Assembly (NCBI GenBank): GCA_016787045.1
Contig: JAEUVA010000046.1
Coordinates: forward strand, 124,001 to 188,000
DNA length: 64,000 nucleotides
Source of the DNA: Chitinophagales bacterium
GTDB taxonomy: Bacteria > Bacteroidota > Bacteroidia > Chitinophagales > LD1
Direction of reading: 5' to 3'
Part shown: positions 25,309 through 33,987 of the stretch, piece after piece
How positions within the stretch are numbered: position 1 is the stretch's first letter
Layout of the letters: every line of letters starts with the position of its first letter
Notes under the pieces: model-generated
Told to the model about the DNA's origin: nothing
The model's input: the letters and a program-made list of their open reading frames with translations, nothing else
Databases searched by the model: none
Made by a program: the position numbers and the translations under genes

Positions 25309-25710
25309 TTATTTTTTGCCTGCCGGAGCTGCTGCACCCGGTTTAGGACGTTTAGTACCATATTTAGAACGGCTCTTTTTGCGGTTTTCTACACCTGCGG
25401 TATCTAATGAACCGCGAACAATGTGGTAACGCACACCCGGTAGGTCTTTCACACGACCACCGCGAATCAACACAATAGAGTGCTCTTGCAAGTTGTGTCC
25501 TTCGCCAGGGATGTAGGCGATTACCTCCACCTGGTTAGTCAAACGCACCTTGGCTACTTTGCGCAGCGCAGAGTTTGGTTTTTTGGGCGTAGTAGTGTAC
25601 ACACGGGTACAAACACCGCGTTTTTGAGGACAAGAATCCAACGCACGACTTTTAGATTTGGCGCGGATTACAGAGCGTGATTTACGCACTAATTGTTGAA
25701 TTGTAGGCAT
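25309..25710 (-). CDS. rpsL: 30S ribosomal protein S12
   Basis: 133 residues from ATG 25710, starting [20 protein letters not shown]. The streptomycin-relevant loops [11 protein letters not shown] and [13 protein letters not shown] keep both Lys residues, the sensitive type. The tail [14 protein letters not shown] is a Lys/Ala/Pro extension common in this phylum. The longer frame to 25761 crosses the promoter and is rejected. It heads the operon rpsL-rpsG-fusA-rpsJ-small protein-rplC. Confidence 0.98.
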   Translation of the reverse strand: MPTIQQLVRKSRSVIRAKSKSRALDSCPQKRGVCTRVYTTTPKKPNSALRKVAKVRLTNQVEVIAYIPGEGHNLQEHSIVLIRGGRVKDLPGVRYHIVRGSLDTAGVENRKKSRSKYGTKRPKPGAAAPAGKK

Positions 25711-25732
25711 TCCACTTTTAATTTTGGGACGG

Positions 25733-25762
25733 CAAAAGTAGTTTTTAATAGCAGAAAACAAA
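25733..25762 (-). promoter_or_regulatory. Bacteroidota-type promoter of the rpsL operon
   Basis: Read on the minus strand, TACTTTTG (25740-25733) is an exact TAnnTTTG box, with TTTG (25762-25759) 18 bp upstream. Transcription should start about 20 nt before the rpsL ATG. Confidence 0.8.
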
Positions 25763-25842
25763 ACGGACAGTAAAGAATTATCCCCATCTTACATTTTTAT
25801 TACACACAATCAGGAAAAAAACCACAAAAATAGCGGTGTCCA

Positions 25843-25880
25843 CTAAAAAAATCAGCGCTCCTTACGGGGAGCGCTGATTT
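25843..25880 (-). terminator. Intrinsic terminator after the large T9SS gene
   Basis: AAATCAGCGCTCC (25849-25861) pairs with GGAGCGCTGATTT (25868-25880). On the minus strand a T run follows at 25850-25844. It lies 24 bp past the stop at 25904 and separates that gene from the rpsL promoter. Confidence 0.92.
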
Positions 25881-25903
25881 CTTAAGCGAAACTAAAAGAT
25901 GGA

Positions 25904-28900
25904 TTATTCTATCACTAACTTGCCTTTAGCGGCCGGTTCGTTATTTTGAATAACTTGATAAGTATAAACACCTGCGCTAAGCATACCTCTGTCAAACTGC
26001 AAAGTGTTGCCGGATGTGCTCAATTCGGTTACAAGGCGGCCTGTCATATCATTTACTCGCAGTTTGAAGCCGCTGGCGTTGTCTAAGCGGAACAGCGCAT
26101 ACTGGCTCATTGGGTTAGGATAAACTACCAATGTGGCGGCAGTTGCCTCATCTAAACCGGTGGGATTAAGCATAATAACTGCTGCATCGTTGGTAATTAC
26201 CGGTGCGTTGTAGTCAAAATAGATAGCCGCATCATCGCTAATCACATGGCCAGCAGCCAAACCGTTGTTGGAGTGGATGGCAAATTTCACAAAACCGTGG
26301 CTATTGGGCTCATCGCTCACGCTATCGGGTAGCATGATGTTGTTGAATTTAAAACTTACATCGTTACCCAGCACGGTAGCCGTCATGGGGTGGCTGGCGC
26401 CAAGTAGTTCAAAGGTGCTCATATCCAGATCAGTTGAAATGATGTCGTTCACCACCACGTTTACTGCAGGCAGGTTTCCGGTGTTTTGGAAGTTAATTAC
26501 ATACTCTATGCGCTGATTTGGTTGGATAGAGGACACCAACTGGTAGGTTGGGTCTGGGTCATGGTTGGTAGTGTAAGCCAACTTGTTGTTAGGATCCCAA
26601 CTAGCTGTAACTGCCTGATGGATGGTATCTACGTTGTTTGTAAAGTTTACATCACTGCAAGTTGGATTCACATTAGCCAGTGTAAATACAAACTGACCGA
26701 TGGTGATGTTGGTATTACCGCTAAAGTTTACCCAGTAGTATAAGCTATTGCCAGGCAGTAGGTTGTTTACATTCCAAGTGAGTGTTTTGGTGCTGGCATT
26801 GTGCGAGGCCTGGGCTGGAGATGCACTGGTAAATGTCAATGCGTTATCATAGAAGAAGTTCATAGTACCGCTACTAACTCCGGTTCCCAAATTGGTCACC
26901 TGTACGCTGTACCATGCCGGGAAACCGGGTGTTACAGTGGTATGTGGGGTTACGTTAATAGCCAGATTGCAAATACCGGGCTGGCAGTACACCCCTATGT
27001 TTTGACCGCTAAACTGCTGGCCTGCTGTGCCTGTAACCGTAAGTGAGCCAGGATTTACAGCACAAGTATTAAAGTTGTTAGATTGGATGGTGATGGTGTA
27101 TGTACCGGCAGGCACATTAATACAGTAGCTGCCATTAACATTGGTATATGCGTGGTAGATAGTACCATTGCTTTTAGTAATAAGTACATGAATATTAGCC
27201 AAGCCATTTTCTGAACCGGCATCTAGTGTGCTGTTATTATTGGCATCAAAATAAACCGTGCCACAAATATTAACCGAGTTGTTTTGCACACCAAAGTTAA
27301 GCCCGCAAAGATTTTGGTTTGCACCAACTGTAACTGTGTACATTGGGCAAGAGTTGGTAGGTGTAGCACCGGTATTAGATTGTGGTATGGTTATGGTATT
27401 GCCCTGAGATACACAGTACTTGACGGTGTATGTACCGGGAGCTACTACAGCTTGCCAGTGGCCTCCGTTAGAGGTCACTGCATATTGCACAGCACCTCCG
27501 CCTTGTATGTAAACTACAGCACTATCTATACCGTTTTCACCGGCATCTTGCACACCATTTCCGTTAAGGTCGTTAAACACCACTCCGCAAAGTGTATCGC
27601 TGCCGGTGGTGGTGCCACCAGTATATGTATAACAATATGTAGCAATACATCCATTTGCATCAGTTACCTGCACACAGTAGGTTCCTGGCTGGTTTACGGT
27701 AAGTACGTTTGATGTAGAGACTCCATTATTCCAAAGATAAGTGTAGGGTGCAGTGCCACCGTTTACGGTAGCAGTGAGTATGGCAAAAAAGCCCTGTTGC
27801 TGTGCAGTAACTGTTACTACTAAGTTACATGGGTTGGGGCTGCTGCCTACGCTATCGCAGAAAGATGCACTGCATTGGCTGGTGTTAATGGCAGTTACAC
27901 AATATATACCGGCAGCATTTACATTTATACTTTGTCCGGTTGCACCGTTGCTCCATGTATATGAACTTACAGCGCTACCACTAGCAGATGCGGTAAGCGT
28001 ATATCCTGCAGGTGTGGTGTTCTGCGTAAAGGTAACCGTATAGTTCAGGCAAGGGTTTCCGCCATTGCCCGGCACTACTATTGGAGTGCAAACCGAATCC
28101 TGACATGCAGAACCCGGAATATTCACAAAATGACAAACCAAATATGTAACCGTGTTAGGGTTGGTTGGGAAAGTATATGTAAAGTTGGCAGTAGTACCTA
28201 CCGTAACGCCATTTACATTCCATTTATGGTTCACTGTGGCAATGTTGCCGGCACTAACAAAAGAATAGTTATTTCCTTGGTTCTGATAAGTAAACTGAGC
28301 CGTTACGTTACACGGGTTCGTGTTAACATTAACAGTATCGCAAGCCGATGCGCTACATTGGTTAGCAGAGTTATAGGCAGTTACGCAATAAACTCCCGAA
28401 GCTGTAGTAGTAATGCTTGAAGTTGTTGCCCCATTGCTCCATGCAAAAACATTAGAAGGAGAAGCCGGAGTGGCTACGGCTGTTAATGTAACTACACCAT
28501 TAGGATTTGTACTCTTGTTTATTGCTACCGCAAAGTTGGTGCATGGGTTAGTGGGCTGCACCACCACAGTTTGGCAAGTACTATCGCACCATACTTGATT
28601 ATTGTTAACCCAAATATAGAGGCATACATTGTAAGTACCTGCTGAAAGATTACCCCAACTAAACTGGCTGTAAGTTGGCGCGATTGCCGTAGCGGTACCA
28701 TTAATATACCACTGGTAGCCGGCACCGGTTGGCACACCCGTAGAATTACTTACCACTGAAATAGCTCCGTTATTACTGGTGGCCGTGAAACTGGCATTTA
28801 AATTACCGCATGGGTTAGAATTATTGACTGCTACAGTTTTACAGGTACTATCGCAAAACACGTTTTGGCTATTGTACACATACAGACAGAAGGTGTGGTT

Positions 28901-29428
28901 TCCGTTAGCTACGTTGCTAAGTGTATAAGCCGTGTTAGGACCAGGGTTAGTAAGTGCGGTGCCATCCATCCACCACTGGTATAGCGAATTGGTAATAGTA
29001 CCTGTGGTGGTGCTTTGCAATACCACTACTCCACTACCCGAGTTGGTAGCTGTAAAGTTAGCTTGGATGTTTCCACAACCTGCCGCCTGAAAAGTCACCG
29101 TGTTGCAAAAGGTGTCTGTACAAAAAATATTGCTCCCCTGCAACTGTGCGGTCACATACATACAAACGGTGTATGTGCCGGTTTGCGCATAAACATGCGA
29201 TGGACTTGCTAAGGTAGAACTGGTACCATCGCCAAAGGTCCACAAGTAGGAACTTGGCGCCCAACCCGCAGCATAGGTACTGGTGTCGTGAAATACCGGT
29301 ATTCCGTTGGGGTTATTGGTTACATAAAAATACGGCTGTGTGATGCCGCAAACTACTCCTTGTGCTTTTGCAAAAGCAAACGTGCTGAGCAAGAGCATAA
29401 GGACAAAAATTCTTTGAATGTTTTTCAT
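25904..29428 (-). CDS. Large T9SS-exported multi-domain surface protein
   Basis: 1174 residues. Signal peptide 1-22. Residues 25-610 hold about seven Cys-containing modules of roughly 80 residues (PKD-like: SSYLWTFGDGTSS; others with QWYINGT, HKWNVNGV or CDTVNV). Two SdrD B-like modules follow (GVVFNDLNGNGVQDAGENGI and GTVYFDANNNSTLDAGSENG), then a DUF11-like domain (VQVTNLGTGVSSGTMNF), a domain with FQNTGNLPAVNVVVNDII, and a T9SS type A sorting domain (VVYPNPMSQY, near 1100-1174). An adhesin or structural role is likely. It has its own promoter and terminator. Confidence 0.85.
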   Translation of the reverse strand: MKNIQRIFVLMLLLSTFAFAKAQGVVCGITQPYFYVTNNPNGIPVFHDTSTYAAGWAPSSYLWTFGDGTSSTLASPSHVYAQTGTYTVCMYVTAQLQGSNIFCTDTFCNTVTFQAAGCGNIQANFTATNSGSGVVVLQSTTTGTITNSLYQWWMDGTALTNPGPNTAYTLSNVANGNHTFCLYVYNSQNVFCDSTCKTVAVNNSNPCGNLNASFTATSNNGAISVVSNSTGVPTGAGYQWYINGTATAIAPTYSQFSWGNLSAGTYNVCLYIWVNNNQVWCDSTCQTVVVQPTNPCTNFAVAINKSTNPNGVVTLTAVATPASPSNVFAWSNGATTSSITTTASGVYCVTAYNSANQCSASACDTVNVNTNPCNVTAQFTYQNQGNNYSFVSAGNIATVNHKWNVNGVTVGTTANFTYTFPTNPNTVTYLVCHFVNIPGSACQDSVCTPIVVPGNGGNPCLNYTVTFTQNTTPAGYTLTASASGSAVSSYTWSNGATGQSINVNAAGIYCVTAINTSQCSASFCDSVGSSPNPCNLVVTVTAQQQGFFAILTATVNGGTAPYTYLWNNGVSTSNVLTVNQPGTYCVQVTDANGCIATYCYTYTGGTTTGSDTLCGVVFNDLNGNGVQDAGENGIDSAVVYIQGGGAVQYAVTSNGGHWQAVVAPGTYTVKYCVSQGNTITIPQSNTGATPTNSCPMYTVTVGANQNLCGLNFGVQNNSVNICGTVYFDANNNSTLDAGSENGLANIHVLITKSNGTIYHAYTNVNGSYCINVPAGTYTITIQSNNFNTCAVNPGSLTVTGTAGQQFSGQNIGVYCQPGICNLAINVTPHTTVTPGFPAWYSVQVTNLGTGVSSGTMNFFYDNALTFTSASPAQASHNASTKTLTWNVNNLLPGNSLYYWVNFSGNTNITIGQFVFTLANVNPTCSDVNFTNNVDTIHQAVTASWDPNNKLAYTTNHDPDPTYQLVSSIQPNQRIEYVINFQNTGNLPAVNVVVNDIISTDLDMSTFELLGASHPMTATVLGNDVSFKFNNIMLPDSVSDEPNSHGFVKFAIHSNNGLAAGHVISDDAAIYFDYNAPVITNDAAVIMLNPTGLDEATAATLVVYPNPMSQYALFRLDNASGFKLRVNDMTGRLVTELSTSGNTLQFDRGMLSAGVYTYQVIQNNEPAAKGKLVIE

Positions 29429-29486
29429 GATGGCTTTTTTGGTGAATAATGTTTCCGATAGTTTCGCTTGGTTCTTTAATGATGGT

Positions 29487-29494
29487 CAAATATA
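29487..29494 (-). promoter_or_regulatory. Likely -7 box for the large T9SS gene
   Basis: On the minus strand TATATTTG (29494-29487) is an exact TAnnTTTG. The -33 region about 21 bp upstream is GTTTA and not TTTG. The leader would be about 50 nt. Confidence 0.55.
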
Positions 29495-29543
29495 CGGGCA
29501 TGGTGGCATACTATCTAAACTAACTCTCTACTTTCTTACCCGT

Positions 29544-31010
29544 TTAAAACTGCGATAGCTTGTGCCTCAACCAAGCATTATATCGGATTACTTCACCATC
29601 TTCAACGCCCTCTGCAACACTTCTCGCTATAAAACCTGCTATGCGTTTTTTGAACTTATCTTTCTCAATAACTGTGAGGTTTTTCAAAAAATCAGGAATA
29701 AAACGGAGTACGGCTTTTTCGCGAGAATATGTGGTTTTTACAAGCAATTCAGAGAACTGCTTACTTACCTGTTCAACACGCTTTTGGGTACTGGCTTCAT
29801 CGCCACTTTCGCATTGCATAATACATTCTGCAACAGCAATTTTCAGCTTTAATGATACATCGGCTTTCTTGTAATGATCGTTAACATACAAGCGCATCAA
29901 ATTGCGGATGGCCTCGTTAGTTTTGTGCTGAAAGAACAACAAGTTGGCCTTGTTGAGGTACACAAAAAATTCGTAGTAACTGTTTTTGCGTCCTTTTAGC
30001 TCGCGCTCTAATTCATCTAATGCTTTAACTCCACGCTTCAAATCAATCTGCGCGTAGTTAATTACCAATGCATTGTAGTAGAAAAAGAAAAATTTATCAT
30101 ACAGCATGTTATTGAAAGCACTCAACTCTTCTCCCAGCGTTTCAGCATAATCTAAACTATCGCTGTATTTTTTGTTTTTAAACAGTGCATTCACCACATA
30201 AATCAGCATTTGAATTTTGGTTTCGTGGTTAGCTTTATCAAACCAATTTTCGCGCACAAAACGATTGTAAGTAACGAGCATAAACTGCTCTAACTCCACA
30301 AAGTTGTGGTTCTGAATAAGCGATTGACTTACTGCGCGGTAAATGCGCGTTTGAAAAGACTTTGATTTACTGAGAGACTCATCTCTTGCAAACTCTTTGA
30401 TTGTATTATCCAGCAACTTTTGCAAGCCCACATCCTTTGCGCCAAAGTTTTGCGTAAGTTTTAGTCTGTAGTTCACAGCCGCCAATGCCTGATCGGCCTG
30501 CCGTATGCGGCTAAGCAGTTTAGAATTTTCGTTTTGTTTTATGATATACATTTCCGGGTTTATATCCGGCATATCTGCACTCAGTTTTACAAATGAGGCG
30601 TAAATCATATCCAGCATTTCAAAGTTCTCGGTCTGCGCGGCATTTTTCTCAGCTTTGCGCAGGTAATACAATGCCAAAGCTGGTTGATTTTTGGAGAGGA
30701 ATATTTGATGAAGTGACGTGTACCAATACAACGTGTTAACCGGATGCTTACCAAAATATTGCAAGGCCAAATGTGCCGCCAAATCTTCTTGCAAACGATG
30801 TTTCAACTTGTAAAAAGAGTTTTTTCCGTGGCTGCCGTATAGTTTACGATGAATAAACTCTTCATCATACTTATCGGCAGATTTACGGATGTAATCAAAC
30901 AGCAATACATCTTTGCGCTGCTCCTCGTTATTGGTGCTCTGGAGCCAGAGTTTAAAGGTACGCACCTCTTCCTTGGTCAGCGATAGTATTGTTTGTTGCA
31001 AAATTTCCAT
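29544..31010 (-). CDS. Conserved-looking all-helical protein, TPR-like, unknown function
   Basis: 488 residues without signal peptide or membrane helix. The N-terminus (ILSLTKEEVRTFKLWLQ, DVLLFDYIRKSADKYDEEFI) has the look of a small helical domain. From about residue 70 onward the sequence is a series of helix pairs like TPR or SEL1 arrays (NTLYWYTSLHQIFLSKNQ, ALALYYLRKAEKNAAQTENF, EFFVYLNKANLLFFQHKTNE). Such arrays bind other proteins. I recall similar genes in many Bacteroidota but no function. It has its own promoter and is cytoplasmic. Confidence 0.72.
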   Translation of the reverse strand: MEILQQTILSLTKEEVRTFKLWLQSTNNEEQRKDVLLFDYIRKSADKYDEEFIHRKLYGSHGKNSFYKLKHRLQEDLAAHLALQYFGKHPVNTLYWYTSLHQIFLSKNQPALALYYLRKAEKNAAQTENFEMLDMIYASFVKLSADMPDINPEMYIIKQNENSKLLSRIRQADQALAAVNYRLKLTQNFGAKDVGLQKLLDNTIKEFARDESLSKSKSFQTRIYRAVSQSLIQNHNFVELEQFMLVTYNRFVRENWFDKANHETKIQMLIYVVNALFKNKKYSDSLDYAETLGEELSAFNNMLYDKFFFFYYNALVINYAQIDLKRGVKALDELERELKGRKNSYYEFFVYLNKANLLFFQHKTNEAIRNLMRLYVNDHYKKADVSLKLKIAVAECIMQCESGDEASTQKRVEQVSKQFSELLVKTTYSREKAVLRFIPDFLKNLTVIEKDKFKKRIAGFIARSVAEGVEDGEVIRYNAWLRHKLSQF

Positions 31011-31041
31011 ATTAAAATTCTATTTTTGAACAGGTAAGAAA

Positions 31042-31069
31042 CAAAGATAAATAATTGAGTTGATTGCAA
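31042..31069 (-). promoter_or_regulatory. Promoter for the TPR-like gene
   Basis: On the minus strand TATCTTTG (31049-31042) is an exact TAnnTTTG box, with TTG (31069-31067) 17 bp upstream. The leader before the ATG at 31010 would be about 27 nt. Confidence 0.7.
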
Positions 31070-31113
31070 CGCCATTTTTACATTAGCCATCAAATACAGG
31101 CAAAACCACCTGC

Positions 31114-31794
31114 ATGAAGAAGAACCACCTACTCCCCTTTCTCGTCATATTACTATCTGCTTACAGCACGTTTGCTCAGCAAGGGCTTGCGCTGCAACTA
31201 GAAAACTACACCGTACAAAATCAGCAGGGCAACGTCAACTTTGGCTACACCATCACTATTAACAGTACGCTTACCAACACGGATAGCGCAAACTGGTTTG
31301 CCGGCACTGTTGATTTTGGATTACGCAACTCATCGGTTGTGCTTACACAAGCAAACATTTTTGGTAAACCCACTTACAGTGGCGATTCTATCATTTTGCA
31401 GCCCGGAGAAAGTGTGCCAGCTGTTTTTAGCGTAGAAGTATCGCCACAGTATTTTGGCCCGGGGCCCGATGTGGTGGTGGTTTGGCCTATTTGCACCTCT
31501 CCGGTTAACGATTCGGTGGTAATACCGCTTTTAGTCAACAACCCTTCTGCAATAGAAGAACAACAAGCCATTAAACAGAGCTTTTATGTAGATAAAAATG
31601 AGTTTATCTTATTAAACCATTCAGCTGAACAAGTGATTAAACAGGTAAGATTTTACCATATTAACGGACAACAACTTTCTGTTATCTCTAATCCTATAAA
31701 TCATCGTTTTTCTATTGCAGAATTACCCGCTGGTGTATTGGTAGCTGAAATAGTAACCAATATGGAGTTGCTACGCATCAAATTTATCCACTAA
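31114..31794 (+). CDS. Secreted protein with a degenerate T9SS-like C-terminus
   Basis: 226 residues. Signal peptide 1-21 (STFAQ). Residues 25-145 form an Ig-like beta domain with short strands (NFGYTITINSTLTNTDSANW, LQPGESVPAVFSVEVSP), typical of proteins describing balanced or unbalanced extracellular domains. Residues 160-226 resemble a T9SS sorting domain in shape (VRFYHINGQQLSV, FSIAELPAGVLVAEIVT, LLRIKFI) but lack the usual PNP motif. Export by T9SS is therefore uncertain. It is divergent from the TPR-like gene. Confidence 0.68.
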   Translation: MKKNHLLPFLVILLSAYSTFAQQGLALQLENYTVQNQQGNVNFGYTITINSTLTNTDSANWFAGTVDFGLRNSSVVLTQANIFGKPTYSGDSIILQPGESVPAVFSVEVSPQYFGPGPDVVVVWPICTSPVNDSVVIPLLVNNPSAIEEQQAIKQSFYVDKNEFILLNHSAEQVIKQVRFYHINGQQLSVISNPINHRFSIAELPAGVLVAEIVTNMELLRIKFIH

Positions 31795-31798
31795 AGGG

Positions 31799-31826
31799 TT
31801 GCTATTATTTCGTTTGGTTAATTTTG
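31799..31826 (+). promoter_or_regulatory. Promoter for the transglutaminase-like/HMA-DUF4396 pair
   Basis: TAATTTTG (31819-31826) is an exact TAnnTTTG box, with TTG (31799-31801) 17 bp upstream. The -33 element overlaps the end of the preceding gene. The leader would be about 15 nt. Confidence 0.65.
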
Positions 31827-31846
31827 CCCCGCGATAATGAAACCAG

Positions 31847-32509
31847 ATGAACAATAGTTTTGAACAGTATCTACAACCCACCCATTTTATTGATTCAGTA
31901 AATGAACAAGTACAACAGTATGCATTCAGCAAAACAACTGCCGCAAAAAGCGACCGCGAAAAAGTGGTGGACTTATACCAAGCAGTAAGAGATGAAATTT
32001 TGTATGACCCCTATCACCTCATACTGAAGCCGGAAGTTATCTCAGCATCGCAAACATTGCAGCGCGGTAGCGGATATTGTATTGAAAAATCGTTGCTGTT
32101 GGCGGCTTGTGGCAGAGCGCATGGCATACCATCGCGGCTGGGGTTTTCTATTGTGCAAAACCACCTTTCAACCAAAAAATTTGTAGAGATGCTGCGCACC
32201 GATAAATTTGTTTTTCATGGCTACAACGAATTTTGGATTGAAGGCAAATGGGTAAAATGTACGCCTGCCTTCAACAAAACTCTTTGCGAAAAATTTGGTA
32301 CTACACCGTTAGAATTTGACGGAATTAACGATTCCATTTTCCAAGAGTATAACGGAGGGAAAAAGTACATGGTATATCTGCATGAGTATGGGCAGTTTGC
32401 CGATTTTCCGTTTGACTTGTTTGTAGAAGAGTTAAAAATACACTATCCGCATTTGTTTGAACAACAAAACTCGGATGCTCCTGCCTGGGATTTTGCTGAC
32501 CAAAAATGA
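31847..32509 (+). CDS. Transglutaminase-like (papain-fold) protein
   Basis: 220 residues, cytoplasmic. The transglutaminase core has the nucleophile in GSGYCIEKS (C78) and the His in FHGYNEFWIEGKWVKCTPAFN-type sequence (H124, split here as FVFHGYNEFW and IEGKWVKCTPAFN). The Asp usually found in the following DPT motif is not present; the position reads KCTPAFN (C138). Members with this TPAFN ending are common but uncharacterised and could act as peptidases or amidases. An HMA-DUF4396 gene follows after 6 bp, so the two likely share a transcript. Confidence 0.82.
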   Translation: MNNSFEQYLQPTHFIDSVNEQVQQYAFSKTTAAKSDREKVVDLYQAVRDEILYDPYHLILKPEVISASQTLQRGSGYCIEKSLLLAACGRAHGIPSRLGFSIVQNHLSTKKFVEMLRTDKFVFHGYNEFWIEGKWVKCTPAFNKTLCEKFGTTPLEFDGINDSIFQEYNGGKKYMVYLHEYGQFADFPFDLFVEELKIHYPHLFEQQNSDAPAWDFADQK

Positions 32510-32515
32510 TTCCCG

Positions 32516-33217
32516 ATGAGTACACTTACACTACCCACCACATTACACTGCGGTGGTTGCATTGCCAGCATTCAACCCTACTTTGATGGCGAAAAAAGCA
32601 TCAAAGAGTGGAAAGTAAATTTAGAAGCACCGGTCAAAACAATTACAGTTAGCGGAGAAAATATCTCTGAAAAATTGGTAGAAGAATTACTGCACAAAGC
32701 AGGTTATGAACTACTAAAAACTGCGCCCCTTGATTCATCGCTTCCTCCCATTGGCAGTTCTCTTACTACCCCAAAAGGTTTTTGGAGTGATGCAGACAAG
32801 TGGAAACGAGCCGCCTTCAACACCTTCAATTGCTTAATTGGCTGCTCCATTGGCGATTTTGGTATGTTATTATATATACAATGGAAACACCCACACATTA
32901 GCATGGCTGTGCAAATGGGTTTGGCCATAGTAGCGGGGTTGTGTACTTCTGTTATGCTTGAAACCGCCATACTACGCATACGAGAAAAATTTGATTGGAA
33001 CACGGCCTTCACCACTGCACTATCCATGTCTTTTATCTCTATGGTTACTATGGAAATAGCTATGAATCTCACCGATTTTATGGTTACCGGAGGTAAAGCA
33101 AACTTTAATGCACCGGGCTATTGGGCAGCATTTGCCTTAGCAGCTATTGCTGGTTTCCTCACTCCACTGCCATACAATTATTACAAGCTAAAGAAATACA
33201 ACAAAGCATGTCACTAG
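32516..33217 (+). CDS. HMA heavy-metal domain fused to a DUF4396 membrane domain
   Basis: 233 residues. Residues 1-70 are an HMA (heavy-metal-associated) domain with the metal-binding LHCGGCIAS (C12 and C15), then LLHKAGYELL. Residues 95-230 are DUF4396, with four membrane helices, a Cys-containing first helix (FNCLIGCSIGDFGMLL), and WKHPHISMAVQMG. HMA domains carry Cu(I) or Zn. DUF4396 often accompanies copper-handling genes, so a role in moving copper or a similar metal across or along the inner membrane is inferred. No ATPase or regulator is adjacent. Confidence 0.85.
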   Translation: MSTLTLPTTLHCGGCIASIQPYFDGEKSIKEWKVNLEAPVKTITVSGENISEKLVEELLHKAGYELLKTAPLDSSLPPIGSSLTTPKGFWSDADKWKRAAFNTFNCLIGCSIGDFGMLLYIQWKHPHISMAVQMGLAIVAGLCTSVMLETAILRIREKFDWNTAFTTALSMSFISMVTMEIAMNLTDFMVTGGKANFNAPGYWAAFALAAIAGFLTPLPYNYYKLKKYNKACH

Positions 33218-33375
33218 GGCTGAAAAAGATCCTTTTCACTCTCCTGCTTTTTGTTCCATCTTACCCCAAATCACCGTAACAGACCATTCCCTTTGCACAC
33301 AATTTTCGCAAACATTTTTCCGTTTCAGTAAAAACCCGATACTTGAGACGCCAAATTGCCATTACACGGCCGCCT

Positions 33376-33987
33376 ATGCTTAAAGTTGGAATTACCGGAG
33401 GAATTGGCAGCGGCAAAACCACCGCCTGCCAGATGTTTGAAGAGTTGGGCATACCTGTGTACTATGCCGATGAACGAGCTAAGTATTTAATGCAACACGA
33501 ACATTTTTTGATTGAGCAACTCAAAAAGAATTTTGGTGATGAGGTATATGAAAATGGCAAACTCAACCGAACCTACTTAGCGCAAAAAGTTTTTGGCAAC
33601 AATGTTCAACTGGCACTGCTCAATTCGATTGTTCATCCGGCTGTATTTCGTGACACAGAGCGGTGGTTAGATGAGCAATCGCCTAAAAACGTTCCCTACA
33701 CGCTCAAAGAAGCTGCCCTGTTGATTGAAAGCGGTTCATACCGCGCGTTGGATAAGTTAATTGTTGTAACTGCATCAACCTTAGTGCGCATAAAACGGGT
33801 AACAACCCGCGACAACACCACCGAAGAGGCGGTTTTGGAGCGCATAAAACATCAAATGCCCGATGAAGAAAAAATAAAATTAGCTGACTATGTGATTGAC
33901 AACAACTGCACTACCGATGATTTAAAAAAACAAGTGATGGAAATTCACCACCAACTTGTAGGTTTGTGGTCTAAGAAATTTGCATGA
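33376..33987 (+). CDS. coaE: Dephospho-CoA kinase
   Basis: 203 residues from ATG 33376. The P-loop GITGGIGSGKTTACQMFEE is near the N-terminus, followed by DERAKYLM and the C-terminal ADYVIDNNCTTDDLKKQV. It phosphorylates dephospho-CoA in the last step of CoA synthesis. An 11-residue extension to 33343 (MRRQIAITRPP) has no family match and is left out. Its stop overlaps the purK ATG by 4 bp, so translation of the two genes is coupled. Confidence 0.95.
   Translation: MLKVGITGGIGSGKTTACQMFEELGIPVYYADERAKYLMQHEHFLIEQLKKNFGDEVYENGKLNRTYLAQKVFGNNVQLALLNSIVHPAVFRDTERWLDEQSPKNVPYTLKEAALLIESGSYRALDKLIVVTASTLVRIKRVTTRDNTTEEAVLERIKHQMPDEEKIKLADYVIDNNCTTDDLKKQVMEIHHQLVGLWSKKFA

Noticed and set aside
27284..27712. 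142-codon plus-strand frame opposite the large T9SS gene
   Set aside because: It is a shadow of repetitive Thr/Asn-rich coding sequence, with no family pattern.
33224..33241. Imperfect inverted repeat TGAAAA/TTTTCA after the HMA-DUF4396 gene
   Set aside because: The stem is A/T-only and interrupted, and no T run follows, so I do not call it a terminator.
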